DNA from: Thalassospira indica
GTDB taxonomy: Bacteria > Pseudomonadota > Alphaproteobacteria > Rhodospirillales > Thalassospiraceae
Assembly (NCBI RefSeq): GCF_003403095.1
Contig: NZ_CP031555.1
Location: 2,274,001 to 2,338,000, forward strand
Reading direction: 5' to 3'
DNA length: 64,000 bases
Positions 1 through 8,709 of this stretch are shown in pieces. Within the stretch, counting starts at the first letter, position 1. Every line of letters begins with the position of its first letter. The notes below the pieces were generated by a model, which was given only the letters and a program-made list of their open reading frames with translations, ran no database searches and was not told the DNA's origin. The translations under genes and the position numbers were made by a program.

Positions 1-1
1 A

Positions 2-400
2 AAGATGGGACTTCGTAAGCCGCAGACATACGAGAGTTTTCAGGCACGCGCCGATAAGATCAAAGATGACCTGCTGATGTTCTTGATCAATTGCAAAAAG
101 CAGGGGAAGTCCGTCGCCGCTTACGGGGCCGCGGCAAAGGGCAATACGCTTTTGAACTATGCGGGTGTCAAAAAGGATTTGTTGCCCTTCGTTTGTGATG
201 CCGCTGCCTCAAAACAGGGGAAATATCTGCCCGGAAGCCATATCCCGATCTTTGCACCAGAAGTGCTTAAGGAAAATGCACCTGATTATGTACTTGTACT
301 GCCTTGGAACTTGCTGCCTGAAATACGCGAACAGCTTGGTTATTTGACCAAACACAATACCAAGTTTGTAATTGCCGTTCCTGAACTGGAAATTGTATGA
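2..400 (+). CDS. Sugar C-methyltransferase, C-terminal part (5' cut by window edge)
   Basis: The reading frame is open from base 2, so the true start lies outside the window and only about 132 codons are visible. The visible part has the C-terminal domain found in NDP-sugar C-methyltransferases: a Rossmann-like stretch with AAYGAAAKGNTLLNY, followed by a CDAAASKQGKYLPGS segment and a hydrophobic strand ending in LPWNL. The SAM-binding domain is not visible. The stop overlaps the start of the next gene by ATGA, which points to one operon for modifying a surface sugar. The family assignment is good; the sugar is unknown. Confidence 0.75.
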   Translation, partial: KMGLRKPQTYESFQARADKIKDDLLMFLINCKKQGKSVAAYGAAAKGNTLLNYAGVKKDLLPFVCDAAASKQGKYLPGSHIPIFAPEVLKENAPDYVLVLPWNLLPEIREQLGYLTKHNTKFVIAVPELEIV

Positions 401-1242
401 CGCGGTCGGTCCTTGTTACAGGTGCAACGGGATTTGTCGGGCGACACGTGCTGAGATCGCTGTGTGAGAAGGACGTCAGATTAAAGCTTGTTGCCCGTCA
501 GCAGCCTGATTTGACCGTCATTGACAGCAATCAGTTTGCGCCAGTTATAGTTTCCACCACCGACCTGTTTAAAGAAAGTGTAGAATGGTGGCAGCGCCAT
601 CTGGAGGGTGTTGATACCGTTATCCATTTGGCGTGGTATGCTGAACCGGGAAAATACCAAACATCAGCACGTAACATTGACTGTTTGTCTGGATCCTTAA
701 AACTGGCGCAAGCCTGCGAAACCTCGAATGTCAGTAGGTTCGTCGGAATTGGCACATGCTTTGAATATGACCTTTCCCAAAAGGTTTTGCCAGTGACCAC
801 GCCGCTTAGGCCCAATTCACCCTACGGGGCTGCCAAGGCGGCACTATACTTGGCATTGTCACAGTTTTTCCTGAATTCTTCAAACCTGAAAGGGAAAGCA
901 GTTGAGTTTGCCTGGTGTCGTCTATTTTATCTCTACGGAGAAGGTGAAGACGAACGACGATTGGTTTCGCATATCCGAAACCAAATCCGGAAAGGAGAGC
1001 CGGTTGCACTGACGTCGGGTACCCAGGTTCGGGATTTTATGGATGTCTCCGATGCAGCACGAGAAATTGTCGAGGTCGCACTGGGAGATGTTCAGGGGCC
1101 GGTTAACATATGCAGCAGGAAGGCAACGACTGTTAGAGAACTTGCGGAAAAAGTTGCGGACGAGTTTGGGCGATGTGATCTTCTGCGCTTTGGCGCGCGC
1201 GAAGACAACGTGATTGATCCGCCCTATATTGTTGGGGAGTAA
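397..1242 (+). CDS. NAD-dependent epimerase/dehydratase (extended SDR)
   Basis: This 281-residue protein starts with the nucleotide-binding glycine motif GATGFVG (residues 9-15) and has the catalytic pair Tyr143-xxx-Lys147 in SPYGAAK. A Thr/Cys near residue 120 sits where the third catalytic residue of extended SDRs is expected. Such enzymes epimerise, reduce or dehydrate nucleotide-activated sugars in the cytoplasm. It overlaps the methyltransferase upstream by four bases and ends just before the next gene, so the three are probably translated together. Substrate cannot be read from the sequence. Confidence 0.85.
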   Translation: MTRSVLVTGATGFVGRHVLRSLCEKDVRLKLVARQQPDLTVIDSNQFAPVIVSTTDLFKESVEWWQRHLEGVDTVIHLAWYAEPGKYQTSARNIDCLSGSLKLAQACETSNVSRFVGIGTCFEYDLSQKVLPVTTPLRPNSPYGAAKAALYLALSQFFLNSSNLKGKAVEFAWCRLFYLYGEGEDERRLVSHIRNQIRKGEPVALTSGTQVRDFMDVSDAAREIVEVALGDVQGPVNICSRKATTVRELAEKVADEFGRCDLLRFGAREDNVIDPPYIVGE

Positions 1243-1249
1243 CGACTTT

Positions 1250-2308
1250 ATGACTTCAAGCTCAGGTGTCAATGTGTTGTATCGGCAGAAGTCGTTTCCA
1301 GTACTTCAGAACCGTGTTTATGCAAGCCAAAGTGATGCAATAAGTTGTGTCACGGGTGATATAGAAGTCGTCGAAGACCTCCAAACGGGTTTAGTTCGCA
1401 ATATCGCATTTGATCCGTCAATTATCGACTACGACGCGAACTACGATAATGAGCAGGGTCATAGCACTTTCTTCAAGGATCACCTTGAAGGTGTCTCTGA
1501 GATCATCCAGCGGACAATGCAATTGTCCGATCTTGTAGAAGTTGGCTGCGGAAAAGGCCTTTTTCTGGAGCTCCTGTCATCCAAAGGAGCAACGATTACA
1601 GGGTTTGATCCAACTTACGAAGGAAGCAACCCAAAAATTGAGAAACGATACTTCGAGCCCGGAGTTATGGCGCCATCCAATGGGCTGATTCTGAGACATG
1701 TATTGGAACATATTCCCGACCCCGTTTCGTTTCTTGAACGGCTTAAGGTCGCAAACGGTGAAAAGGGGCTCATTTATATCGAAGTTCCGTGTTTTGACTG
1801 GATCTGCGAAAACAAGGTTTGGTTCGATATTTTCTATGAGCATGTTAATTATTTCCGTCTAAGCGATTTTGACCGAATATTTGGCCGCATCCTGGAGAAG
1901 GGGCGACTTTTCGGTGGTCAGTATCTTTATGTCGTTGCAGACCTGGCTTCACTTGGGACACCTGAAATGGGTTCAGATGAGCGACTGCCCTTTCCGGAAG
2001 ACTTTTTGAATATTCCAACACACCCTGAAAAAAATATCGTTATTTGGGGTGGTGCATCGAAAGGCGTTATCTTTGCATTATTGATGATGCGTGCTGGATA
2101 CAATGTGAAGGCCGCGGTTGATATTAACCCGGCTAAGCAGGGAAAATACCTGCCCGTAACTGGTGTGCCGGTGATTTCTCCGGATGAAGCGATGGCGTCA
2201 CTACAGCAAGGGTCTGATGTCTATGTGATGAACTCTAATTACACTGATGAAATTCGCCGGATAACATCGGATAGGTTCAACCTTATTGAAACAGATACCA
2301 GAAAATAG
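1250..2308 (+). CDS. Class I SAM-dependent methyltransferase, sugar C-methyltransferase-like
   Basis: The protein has about 352 residues from the ATG at 1250, chosen because GGGGAG lies about 10 bases upstream; a TTG further upstream (1214) is in frame but overlaps the previous gene and lacks a ribosome site. The middle carries a SAM-binding motif (VEVGCGKGLFLELL) and the post-motif HVLEHIPDP. The C-terminal third (NIVIWGGASKGV, then VDINPAKQGKYLPV) is the same type of domain as in the first gene. The N-terminal region lacks the paired cysteines of the zinc-binding domain typical of NDP-sugar C-methyltransferases, so its acceptor may differ. Confidence 0.75.
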   Translation: MTSSSGVNVLYRQKSFPVLQNRVYASQSDAISCVTGDIEVVEDLQTGLVRNIAFDPSIIDYDANYDNEQGHSTFFKDHLEGVSEIIQRTMQLSDLVEVGCGKGLFLELLSSKGATITGFDPTYEGSNPKIEKRYFEPGVMAPSNGLILRHVLEHIPDPVSFLERLKVANGEKGLIYIEVPCFDWICENKVWFDIFYEHVNYFRLSDFDRIFGRILEKGRLFGGQYLYVVADLASLGTPEMGSDERLPFPEDFLNIPTHPEKNIVIWGGASKGVIFALLMMRAGYNVKAAVDINPAKQGKYLPVTGVPVISPDEAMASLQQGSDVYVMNSNYTDEIRRITSDRFNLIETDTRK

Positions 2309-2324
2309 AGGCGGGTCCGCAAAA

Positions 2325-3056
2325 ATGGAAAAATCCAATACGTTGAAAAATGCTGCTGATGTGTTTATGCGGGAGTCTATATCGGAACGATATTCTTATA
2401 ATTTTGAATGGCTTGGAAGGCCGATCATACAGTATCCGCAGGATATATGTGCCCTGCAGGAGCTGATTTGGACGGTGAAGCCGGATTTGATCATTGAAAC
2501 CGGCATTGCACACGGCGGGTCCTTGATTTTTAGCGCTTCAATGTTGGCGCTTTTGGAAATGTCGGAAGCAGTACTGAACGGTGAGATGCTTGATCCTTCG
2601 AAGCCAAAGCGAAAAGTTCTGGGCGTTGATATTGATATTCGTGCCCATAACCGTAAGGCCATCGAAGCACATCCCATGTATCCAAGGATTGAAATGCTGG
2701 AAGGATCCAGTATTTCGGATGAGATCTTCTCCAAGGTAAAGAAGGTCGCTGCAAACTATTCGAAAATTCTGGTTGTGCTCGACAGCAACCACACCCATGA
2801 ACATGTTTTATCAGAGCTAAAACTTTACGCGCCGCTGGTTAGTGTCGAGAGTTACTGCGTAGTGTTTGATACAGTGGTTGAAGATCTCTCAAATGATGCA
2901 TTTCCTGATCGCCCTTGGGGGGTTGGGGATAATCCGAAAACAGCGGTTTGGGAATATTTGAAAACTCACCCCGAGTTTGAAATCGATCAGGCTATCTCAG
3001 ACAAGATTCTGATTAGTGTTGCGCCGGACGGATATCTCAAGCGCACAGCCAGCTAA
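2325..3056 (+). CDS. CmcI-type cephalosporin hydroxylase family methyltransferase
   Basis: This protein has about 243 residues. The ATG at 2325 follows a GAGGCGGG site and is preferred over an upstream in-frame TTG. The sequence IIETGIAHGGSLIF is the SAM-binding loop of the CmcI/rhamnosyl O-methyltransferase family, and LVVLDSNHTHEHVLSEL is the metal-binding acidic/His segment of the same family. Members in glycan clusters usually O-methylate sugars. It lies 16 bases after the previous methyltransferase gene, in the same direction, consistent with a role in decorating the same surface polysaccharide. The exact acceptor is unknown. Confidence 0.8.
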   Translation: MEKSNTLKNAADVFMRESISERYSYNFEWLGRPIIQYPQDICALQELIWTVKPDLIIETGIAHGGSLIFSASMLALLEMSEAVLNGEMLDPSKPKRKVLGVDIDIRAHNRKAIEAHPMYPRIEMLEGSSISDEIFSKVKKVAANYSKILVVLDSNHTHEHVLSELKLYAPLVSVESYCVVFDTVVEDLSNDAFPDRPWGVGDNPKTAVWEYLKTHPEFEIDQAISDKILISVAPDGYLKRTAS

Positions 3057-3089
3057 AGCTAACAATTTAAACAGAAAAGATTTTTGATT

Positions 3090-3947
3090 ATGAATACTCA
3101 GAAACTCTACAACATCTGCATCGTCCAGCCTCCGGGTTATATTCATTCGCTGGCGTTTGCGGAGTTGGCCGAGCTTTTGATGTATTCGATCCGGGAGGCG
3201 GGGCATCCGGCCCAGATCCAGACCAATCAGTTTGTGCAAGGTGGCGTGAACGTCATTGTCGGGGCGCATTTGCTGGATGTTTCGGCTCTGCGCGCGGTGC
3301 CAGAGGGAACGATTATCCTTAATACCGAGCAGCTTACGGGGGTTGGAGAAAAATGGCGGGAGCAGCTGACAGGCTGGTTTGAGTCTGGCCTTGAAATCTG
3401 GGATTACAGCCCGGCCAATATCGAGGTCATCAAGGCGCTGGGGGCTGAAAAGGTCCGCTACTTGCCGATTGGCTTCCAGAAAGAGCTCCAGCGGATCGAT
3501 ATTACCGTCGAACAGGACATTGACGTTCTGTTTTATGGATCGATCAATGAGCGCCGGCGGGATATCTTGAACCAGATTGAAGCCAAGGGGCTCAACCTGA
3601 AGGTTCTGATGGGGGTTTATGGCAAGGAACGTGATCAGTGGATTGCGCGGTCAAAAGTCATCCTGAATCACCACTTCTACGAAAGCCAGATTTTCGAGAT
3701 TGTGCGTGTTTCTTACCTGCTTACCAACGCCAAGGCTGTGGTGGCTGAAGTTAACCCGGAGACGGTCATCGAAGACCGCTTCCGCAAAGGGATACTTGAT
3801 GTTCCCTATGGCGGTTTGGTGAATGCGGTGTCTGAGCTTGTCGAAGATACAACCAAACGTAAGGCGCTGCAGCGTCGCGCTTTGAACAGCATCATCAAGC
3901 ATCCGCAGGTTGATTTCACCAAACCCCTTCTGGAATTCACGCACTAA
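3090..3947 (+). CDS. Glycosyltransferase-like protein of a glycan cluster
   Basis: This protein of about 285 residues has no single decisive motif. Its layout resembles CgeB-type or GT4-like glycosyltransferases: alternating hydrophobic strands and helices, a central VLFYGSINERRR segment opening the second half, and a C-terminal segment with DRFRKGILDVPYGGL followed by VEDTTKRKALQRRA. The start is ATG at 3090; the ribosome site is weak (AAAAGA). It follows the CmcI-type gene in the same direction. The call rests on fold-like pattern and neighbourhood, so confidence is moderate. Confidence 0.5.
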   Translation: MNTQKLYNICIVQPPGYIHSLAFAELAELLMYSIREAGHPAQIQTNQFVQGGVNVIVGAHLLDVSALRAVPEGTIILNTEQLTGVGEKWREQLTGWFESGLEIWDYSPANIEVIKALGAEKVRYLPIGFQKELQRIDITVEQDIDVLFYGSINERRRDILNQIEAKGLNLKVLMGVYGKERDQWIARSKVILNHHFYESQIFEIVRVSYLLTNAKAVVAEVNPETVIEDRFRKGILDVPYGGLVNAVSELVEDTTKRKALQRRALNSIIKHPQVDFTKPLLEFTH

Positions 3948-3958
3948 GGCTGATCGAC

Positions 3959-5305
3959 ATGCTCCGAGCACACACGCGTATCAAAGTTGCAGCGTGCCGT
4001 GCCGGTGCCATGTTTGCGCTTGTCTGCGTCATTGCCTTTGGGGTTGTACTTCCGGCATCCGCTGAGAACCTGTCACAGGTCCTGTACCGGTTTGAAAACC
4101 GGGCACTGACCTTGGGCCGATATGGCGCGATGGCGGTGTTTCAGGAGCGGCTTTTTACGCAGGCGGCGAATTGTGCAGGCAAATCGGACAGTAGCTATGG
4201 TTCGCCGGACGGGGTTGTCGGCGCAAAGACGCGTCAGGCGATCGTTGATCTGCAGCCTTGCCTGAATGCCGCTGTTAGGGCCGCAGTCGGAGCCGAGAGT
4301 TATGGGGCAATCACGGTCGGGCTTTGGCGGTTATTGATGCCAGCCCAACTGCCACCACCTGATGCGATCACGCGGGCCAACCACCTGACCTTCGCGCTGG
4401 AGGGCACGGACTACGACGTCATCCAGTTCAATTTCTGTCAGTCGAAAAATCCCCGCAGCGGCAAGACCTTCCTTGAAGGTGATCCTTATTGCCATACCAA
4501 TGATCCGCGCGCCTATCTGACATGGGGGCCGCGCGGTGCAACGGCCGGGGCAGGGGCGGAAATTCAGCAAATTCTGTTTGCGGCCGAGCGCGCCAATCCC
4601 GGATTGCTGCAAAACGTCTTTGGACCGTTTACCGAGGATATGCATCGCCTGGCGCTTGGCAACAATGATGCGGCTTTTGAAATACTTTGCGCGATCTGGG
4701 TCGATGAGCGTAAGCGTACTGCCTTCGAAAAACGCTTTGCTGCCTATGGCGCGCGGTATGAAGTGCAGGCGGCGTATCATCGGGTATATGACGCCGCCAA
4801 TGCCGATGGTGGCAAGATAGCGCGATTATTCAAATTGTATAACGCCCTGAAATCGGTAATAAATCGAGATCCGACCGAGATTGATCTGGCCTTTTTCATC
4901 GACCGTGCAACCCATGGTTCCGTCCCACCCGGCGATATCAGCGACCTTGTCGACCGCATGACAAAATTCGTCACCCGCACGCGAAATGTGCCAAGCCCGG
5001 GCGAGCTGCGTAAACAACTGGCGGCCTGGCTGCCGACGCATCACAAATACAATGACCGGCTGGCCCGTGATGCGATTTTTCTGGTGGATGACCCGGATGT
5101 GGTGGTGTCGGATGCCCATCGGCGCATGTGGTTGCAGCGATCCGGGCTAAAGGCCAGTGACTTTGGGCTGTCTGACGCACGCTACGTTGCAAGCTATCCC
5201 GTTGCAAGCCCCACGGGATACGAGAAGATTGAGAAATTCTATACCGTTTTGCCCGAGGATGCGCGCGCCTGTCCCGATACCGTACGCCGGGCGCGCAAGA
5301 AATAG
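3959..5305 (+). CDS. Secreted protein with peptidoglycan-binding-like domain, function unknown
   Basis: The 448-residue product begins with a clear signal peptide (basic start, hydrophobic core, cleavage after PASA near residue 35). Residues about 60-100 resemble a peptidoglycan-binding repeat (DGVVGAKTRQAIVDLQ). The following domain includes FALEGTDYDV, then a Cys-containing segment and LTWGPRGATAG, which vaguely recalls lysozyme/chitosanase-like enzymes, but I cannot name a family. Six cysteines in the mature part suggest disulphide bonds in the periplasm. It starts 11 bases after the glycosyltransferase-like gene, so it may be co-transcribed, though base composition is more GC-rich than in the genes upstream. 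Confidence 0.65.
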   Translation: MLRAHTRIKVAACRAGAMFALVCVIAFGVVLPASAENLSQVLYRFENRALTLGRYGAMAVFQERLFTQAANCAGKSDSSYGSPDGVVGAKTRQAIVDLQPCLNAAVRAAVGAESYGAITVGLWRLLMPAQLPPPDAITRANHLTFALEGTDYDVIQFNFCQSKNPRSGKTFLEGDPYCHTNDPRAYLTWGPRGATAGAGAEIQQILFAAERANPGLLQNVFGPFTEDMHRLALGNNDAAFEILCAIWVDERKRTAFEKRFAAYGARYEVQAAYHRVYDAANADGGKIARLFKLYNALKSVINRDPTEIDLAFFIDRATHGSVPPGDISDLVDRMTKFVTRTRNVPSPGELRKQLAAWLPTHHKYNDRLARDAIFLVDDPDVVVSDAHRRMWLQRSGLKASDFGLSDARYVASYPVASPTGYEKIEKFYTVLPEDARACPDTVRRARKK

Positions 5306-5467
5306 GGTGCAATGATTTGCAACCATGACCAAAGCGCATGGGAATATTGCAAATCGTAAGGGGTATTTCCCGCCTAATTGCTTGCATCTGCGGGGCTTGT
5401 TTGCCAACATCCGGGCGTTATCAATGCCTGTTTTCGAACGGGTGCTAAATATGGAGTAGGAATTGAA

Positions 5468-6514
5468 ATGAGCGACGTTAAGGTCAAAGTCGGAATTCTC
5501 GGTGCCAGTGGCTATACCGGGGCGGAACTGGTTCGCATTCTTGCGCATCACGAAGCTTCGGAAATTACCCTGTTGACCGCAGACCGACGCGCCGGACGCC
5601 CGTTCGGGGAAGTTTTCCCCCATCTTGCTCATATTAAACTGCCGACCATGATCTCGATAGCCGAGGCTGACTGGTCGACCGTCGATCTGATTTTCTGTGC
5701 GCTGCCGCATGGCACGACGCAGGAAGTCATTGCCGGTCTGCCTGATCGCGTAAAGGTCGTCGATCTTTCGGCCGACTTCCGCCTGTTTGATCCGGCGACC
5801 TACAAGGAATGGTATGGCGCGGAACATGCTGCACAGGACCTTCAGAAAGAAGTCGTTTATGGCTTGACCGAACTGCATCGAGAAAAGATCAAAAAGGCAC
5901 GTGTTGTCGCCAATCCGGGCTGTTATCCGACACCGGTCCAGCTTGCACTGACGCCGCTTCTGGAAGGCAAGCTGGTGCATGCTGAGGACATCATCATTGA
6001 TGCCAAATCCGGTGTAACCGGGGCAGGGCGTTCGCCGAAAGAAGGCACGTTGTATGCCGAAGTGACCGAAGGCATTCATGCCTATGGCACCGGCGGGCAT
6101 CGCCACGCGCCAGAAATCGAGCAGGGCCTTGCTTGGGCTTGCGGCAGTGATGTTGTGGTGAACTTTTCCCCGCACCTGATGCCGATGAGCCGCGGTATTC
6201 TTGAAAGCATCTACGTCAAAATGACCAACGGCACCACGGCCGAGGACATTCAGGCCGCCCTTGAAAAGCGGTTCGCCGATGAGCCGTTTGTGCGTGTTCT
6301 GCCATTCGGTGTCACGCCGCAGACCCGCCATGTGCGTGGGTCTAACTATGTGTTGATGGGGGTCGTCAAGGACCGTGTGCAGGGCCGTGTGATTATTGTT
6401 GCGGTCGAAGACAACCTGGTCAAAGGTGCATCCGGTCAGGCGGTTCAGAACATGAACGTTATGCTGGGCCTGCCCGAAACCATGGGCCTTGAGATCGAGC
6501 CGCTGTTCCCGTAA
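5468..6514 (+). CDS. argC: N-acetyl-gamma-glutamyl-phosphate reductase
   Basis: ArgC reduces N-acetylglutamyl phosphate to the semialdehyde, the third step of arginine synthesis. The 348-residue protein has the NADP-binding GASGYTG at residues 12-18 and the active-site cysteine Cys152 in ANPGCYPTP. Other conserved segments are visible (DLSADFRL; SGVTGAGR; NFSPHLMPM). The ATG at 5468 has AGGA seven bases upstream; the open frame extends upstream without another good start. It is followed by a strong terminator, so it is probably transcribed alone. Confidence 0.96.
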   Translation: MSDVKVKVGILGASGYTGAELVRILAHHEASEITLLTADRRAGRPFGEVFPHLAHIKLPTMISIAEADWSTVDLIFCALPHGTTQEVIAGLPDRVKVVDLSADFRLFDPATYKEWYGAEHAAQDLQKEVVYGLTELHREKIKKARVVANPGCYPTPVQLALTPLLEGKLVHAEDIIIDAKSGVTGAGRSPKEGTLYAEVTEGIHAYGTGGHRHAPEIEQGLAWACGSDVVVNFSPHLMPMSRGILESIYVKMTNGTTAEDIQAALEKRFADEPFVRVLPFGVTPQTRHVRGSNYVLMGVVKDRVQGRVIIVAVEDNLVKGASGQAVQNMNVMLGLPETMGLEIEPLFP

Positions 6515-6539
6515 GCGAACCGGCGAACAACAAATTAAA

Positions 6540-6566
6540 GGCGGAGCCATCTGGTTCCGCCTTTTT
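6540..6566 (+). terminator. Rho-independent terminator after argC
   Basis: A nine-base-pair stem (GGCGGAGCC/GGTTCCGCC, one G-T pair) with the loop ATCT is followed by five T residues. It lies 26 bases after the argC stop. Confidence 0.85.
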
Positions 6567-6688
6567 CGTTATCGGCGAATCTTATCGGGCAATGGTGGAA
6601 TTTTGCCACAGCGGGCTTTCATGTCGGCCGTATCAACTTTAAACTGACGGCAACTCATTGAATGCCAGTTTGTGAAAGGTCCCACAGC

Positions 6689-7216
6689 ATGCGTTTGTCC
6701 TATCGCGGGGTAAAGCCCACCATTGATGAAACCGCCTTCATTGCCCCCAATGCGACGATCATTGGTGATGTTGAAATCGAGGCTGAGACCGGCATCTGGT
6801 TTGGCTGTGTTATTCGTGGCGATGTGCATGAAATCCGCATTGGGTCGCGCACCAATATTCAGGACCTGACCATGGTGCATGTCGCCAAGGGCAAGTTCGG
6901 CACCTATATCGGCGATGACGTCACCATTGGGCATTCGGCGATCATTCATGCCTGCACGCTTGAAGATCGAAGCTTTGTCGGCATGGGTGCGACCGTGATG
7001 GATGGTTGTGTAATTGAGCAGGGCGGGATGCTGGGTGCCAATGCGCTTTTGGCACCGGGAAAACGCATTCCAGCTGGCGAGCTTTGGGCCGGGGTACCAG
7101 CACGCAAGGTGCGGGATCTGACGCAGGAAGAAATCGAGTTCTTCAAGGTGTCGGCTGATCGCTATGCCGATCTGGCGCAGGAATATGTCAAATCAATCCC
7201 CGAGGACCTGGCATAA
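6689..7216 (+). CDS. Gamma-class carbonic anhydrase family protein (left-handed beta-helix)
   Basis: This 175-residue protein is a hexapeptide-repeat protein of the YrdA/PaaY/gamma-carbonic anhydrase group. Repeats run from about residue 15 to 150. The metal-binding histidines characteristic of the family appear in MVHVAKG and IGHSAIIHAC. The ATG at 6689 has GAAAGG upstream and gives a family-like N-terminus (MRLSYRG); a longer start at 6662 is in frame. Carbonic anhydrase activity is plausible but not certain, as many members act as thioesterases or accessory subunits. Confidence 0.88.
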   Translation: MRLSYRGVKPTIDETAFIAPNATIIGDVEIEAETGIWFGCVIRGDVHEIRIGSRTNIQDLTMVHVAKGKFGTYIGDDVTIGHSAIIHACTLEDRSFVGMGATVMDGCVIEQGGMLGANALLAPGKRIPAGELWAGVPARKVRDLTQEEIEFFKVSADRYADLAQEYVKSIPEDLA

Positions 7217-7431
7217 GATCCCCCAGCAATGCGGTTTACTGGACTGATGTCCTGTGATGCCGGTTCTGGTCGATGCGCGTTTGAATAAACGGACGTAAAG
7301 GAAGCCAAAGGCAGCCAGCCATTGACTTTGATCAAGGCAAGGGGCAATTGTGTGGGTGTAAATGAAAAGCGTTCGCGATTGAAAAATTGCGTGACCCTCA
7401 CCCGATAGTCGACCAAATCAAAGTGTTTTCG

Positions 7432-8709
7432 ATGCCCCACAGTCTTCGTTCGTCACTGCATCTAACCTCCGTTCTCGCCCTAATGGGCTGCTTTGCAGGC
7501 AGTCCCGCCTTTGCGGAAGAGGCGTCGGCGATGCTGCATCGGCTTGCCGATACGGGACATCGCAACACGGCGAGTGTGTCGGAAGTTGCGACGGCCACAG
7601 AGGCGCAGTCACCCTTTGAAAATCTGGCGGACCTCGGCGAGGCACTTTATTTCGATACCAACCTTTCATCCAATCGCACCATGTCCTGCGCCACCTGCCA
7701 CGATCCATCAACAGGGTTCCGTGATCCGCGGGGCGATGTCGCAAGCGGGGCGTTTTCATTGGGCGATGATGGCGAAAGTCTTGGCGATCGTAATGCACCA
7801 ACAGCAAGCTACGCCAAATTCTCCCCGCCATTTCATGTGCGCGAAGATGGTGTCGCGGTCGGAGGCCAGTTCTGGGATGGACGGGCGATGGATCTGGCTG
7901 AGCAGGCCGGTGGTCCGCCGCTGAACCCGATTGAGATGGGGATGCCGGACAAGGCCAGTGTGGTTGCGCGTCTGCGCGAAGACGACGATTATGTTGCAGG
8001 CTTCAAGGCGTTGTTTGGCAATGATATCTGGTCGGATGCGGATGATGCATATGGCGCAATGACCAAGGCAATTGCCGCCTTTGAAGAGGGTGATGAGTTC
8101 GCACCGTTCGATAGCAAATATGACCGGTTCCTGCGCGGCGAATACAAAATGACGCCAGAGGAAGAATTGGGGCGTGTCCTGTTCTTTTCGCAACAATTCA
8201 CCAATTGCAATACCTGCCACATGCTGAAAACCAGCCCGACAGCCGAAGGCGAAACTTTCACCAATTACGAATTCCACAATATCGGCGTGCCGCGCAATGT
8301 TGCGACGCGCGCTGCTGTCCGTAAGGATGTAGAATTTACCGATAACGGGTTGCTCGATAACGCCGCCATCGACGATCCGGTCTATCGCGGCAAATACAAA
8401 ACCCCGTCACTGCGCAATGTGGCGGTGACAGGGCCCTATATGCATAACGGGGTCTTTGCCGATCTTGAGACGGTGGTTCGGTTCTATAACAAATATAACA
8501 GCAAGGCAGAGATCAATCAGACCAACCCGGAAACCGGTAAGCCGTGGGGCGAACCGGAAGTGGCCGAAACCATTTCGCTTAAAGAGCTTGAGCAGGGCGA
8601 TGCCCTTGATGAAAAGCGCATCGATGCCATTGTGGCCTTCCTCAAGACATTGACCGACGCGCGCTATGAACCGCTTTTGGAACAGCATCAGGCGGCCAAA
8701 GCAAACTAG
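7432..8709 (+). CDS. Di-haem cytochrome c peroxidase (MauG/CcpA family)
   Basis: The protein has about 425 residues. A signal peptide ends after SPAFA near residue 28, so it is exported. Two haem c motifs are visible: CATCH in MSCATCHD (about residue 85) and CNTCH (about residue 260). A conserved GPYMHNGVF follows near residue 340, as in bacterial di-haem peroxidases. Such enzymes reduce hydrogen peroxide in the periplasm with electrons from cytochrome c. The ATG at 7432 is chosen because it directly precedes the signal peptide. The gene ends convergently with the next, their stops overlapping by three bases. Confidence 0.9.
   Translation: MPHSLRSSLHLTSVLALMGCFAGSPAFAEEASAMLHRLADTGHRNTASVSEVATATEAQSPFENLADLGEALYFDTNLSSNRTMSCATCHDPSTGFRDPRGDVASGAFSLGDDGESLGDRNAPTASYAKFSPPFHVREDGVAVGGQFWDGRAMDLAEQAGGPPLNPIEMGMPDKASVVARLREDDDYVAGFKALFGNDIWSDADDAYGAMTKAIAAFEEGDEFAPFDSKYDRFLRGEYKMTPEEELGRVLFFSQQFTNCNTCHMLKTSPTAEGETFTNYEFHNIGVPRNVATRAAVRKDVEFTDNGLLDNAAIDDPVYRGKYKTPSLRNVAVTGPYMHNGVFADLETVVRFYNKYNSKAEINQTNPETGKPWGEPEVAETISLKELEQGDALDEKRIDAIVAFLKTLTDARYEPLLEQHQAAKAN

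Noticed and set aside
5147..6550. A long minus-strand frame across argC
   Set aside because: It is the antisense shadow of argC, a clear gene with all catalytic motifs, and its product has no domain-like pattern.
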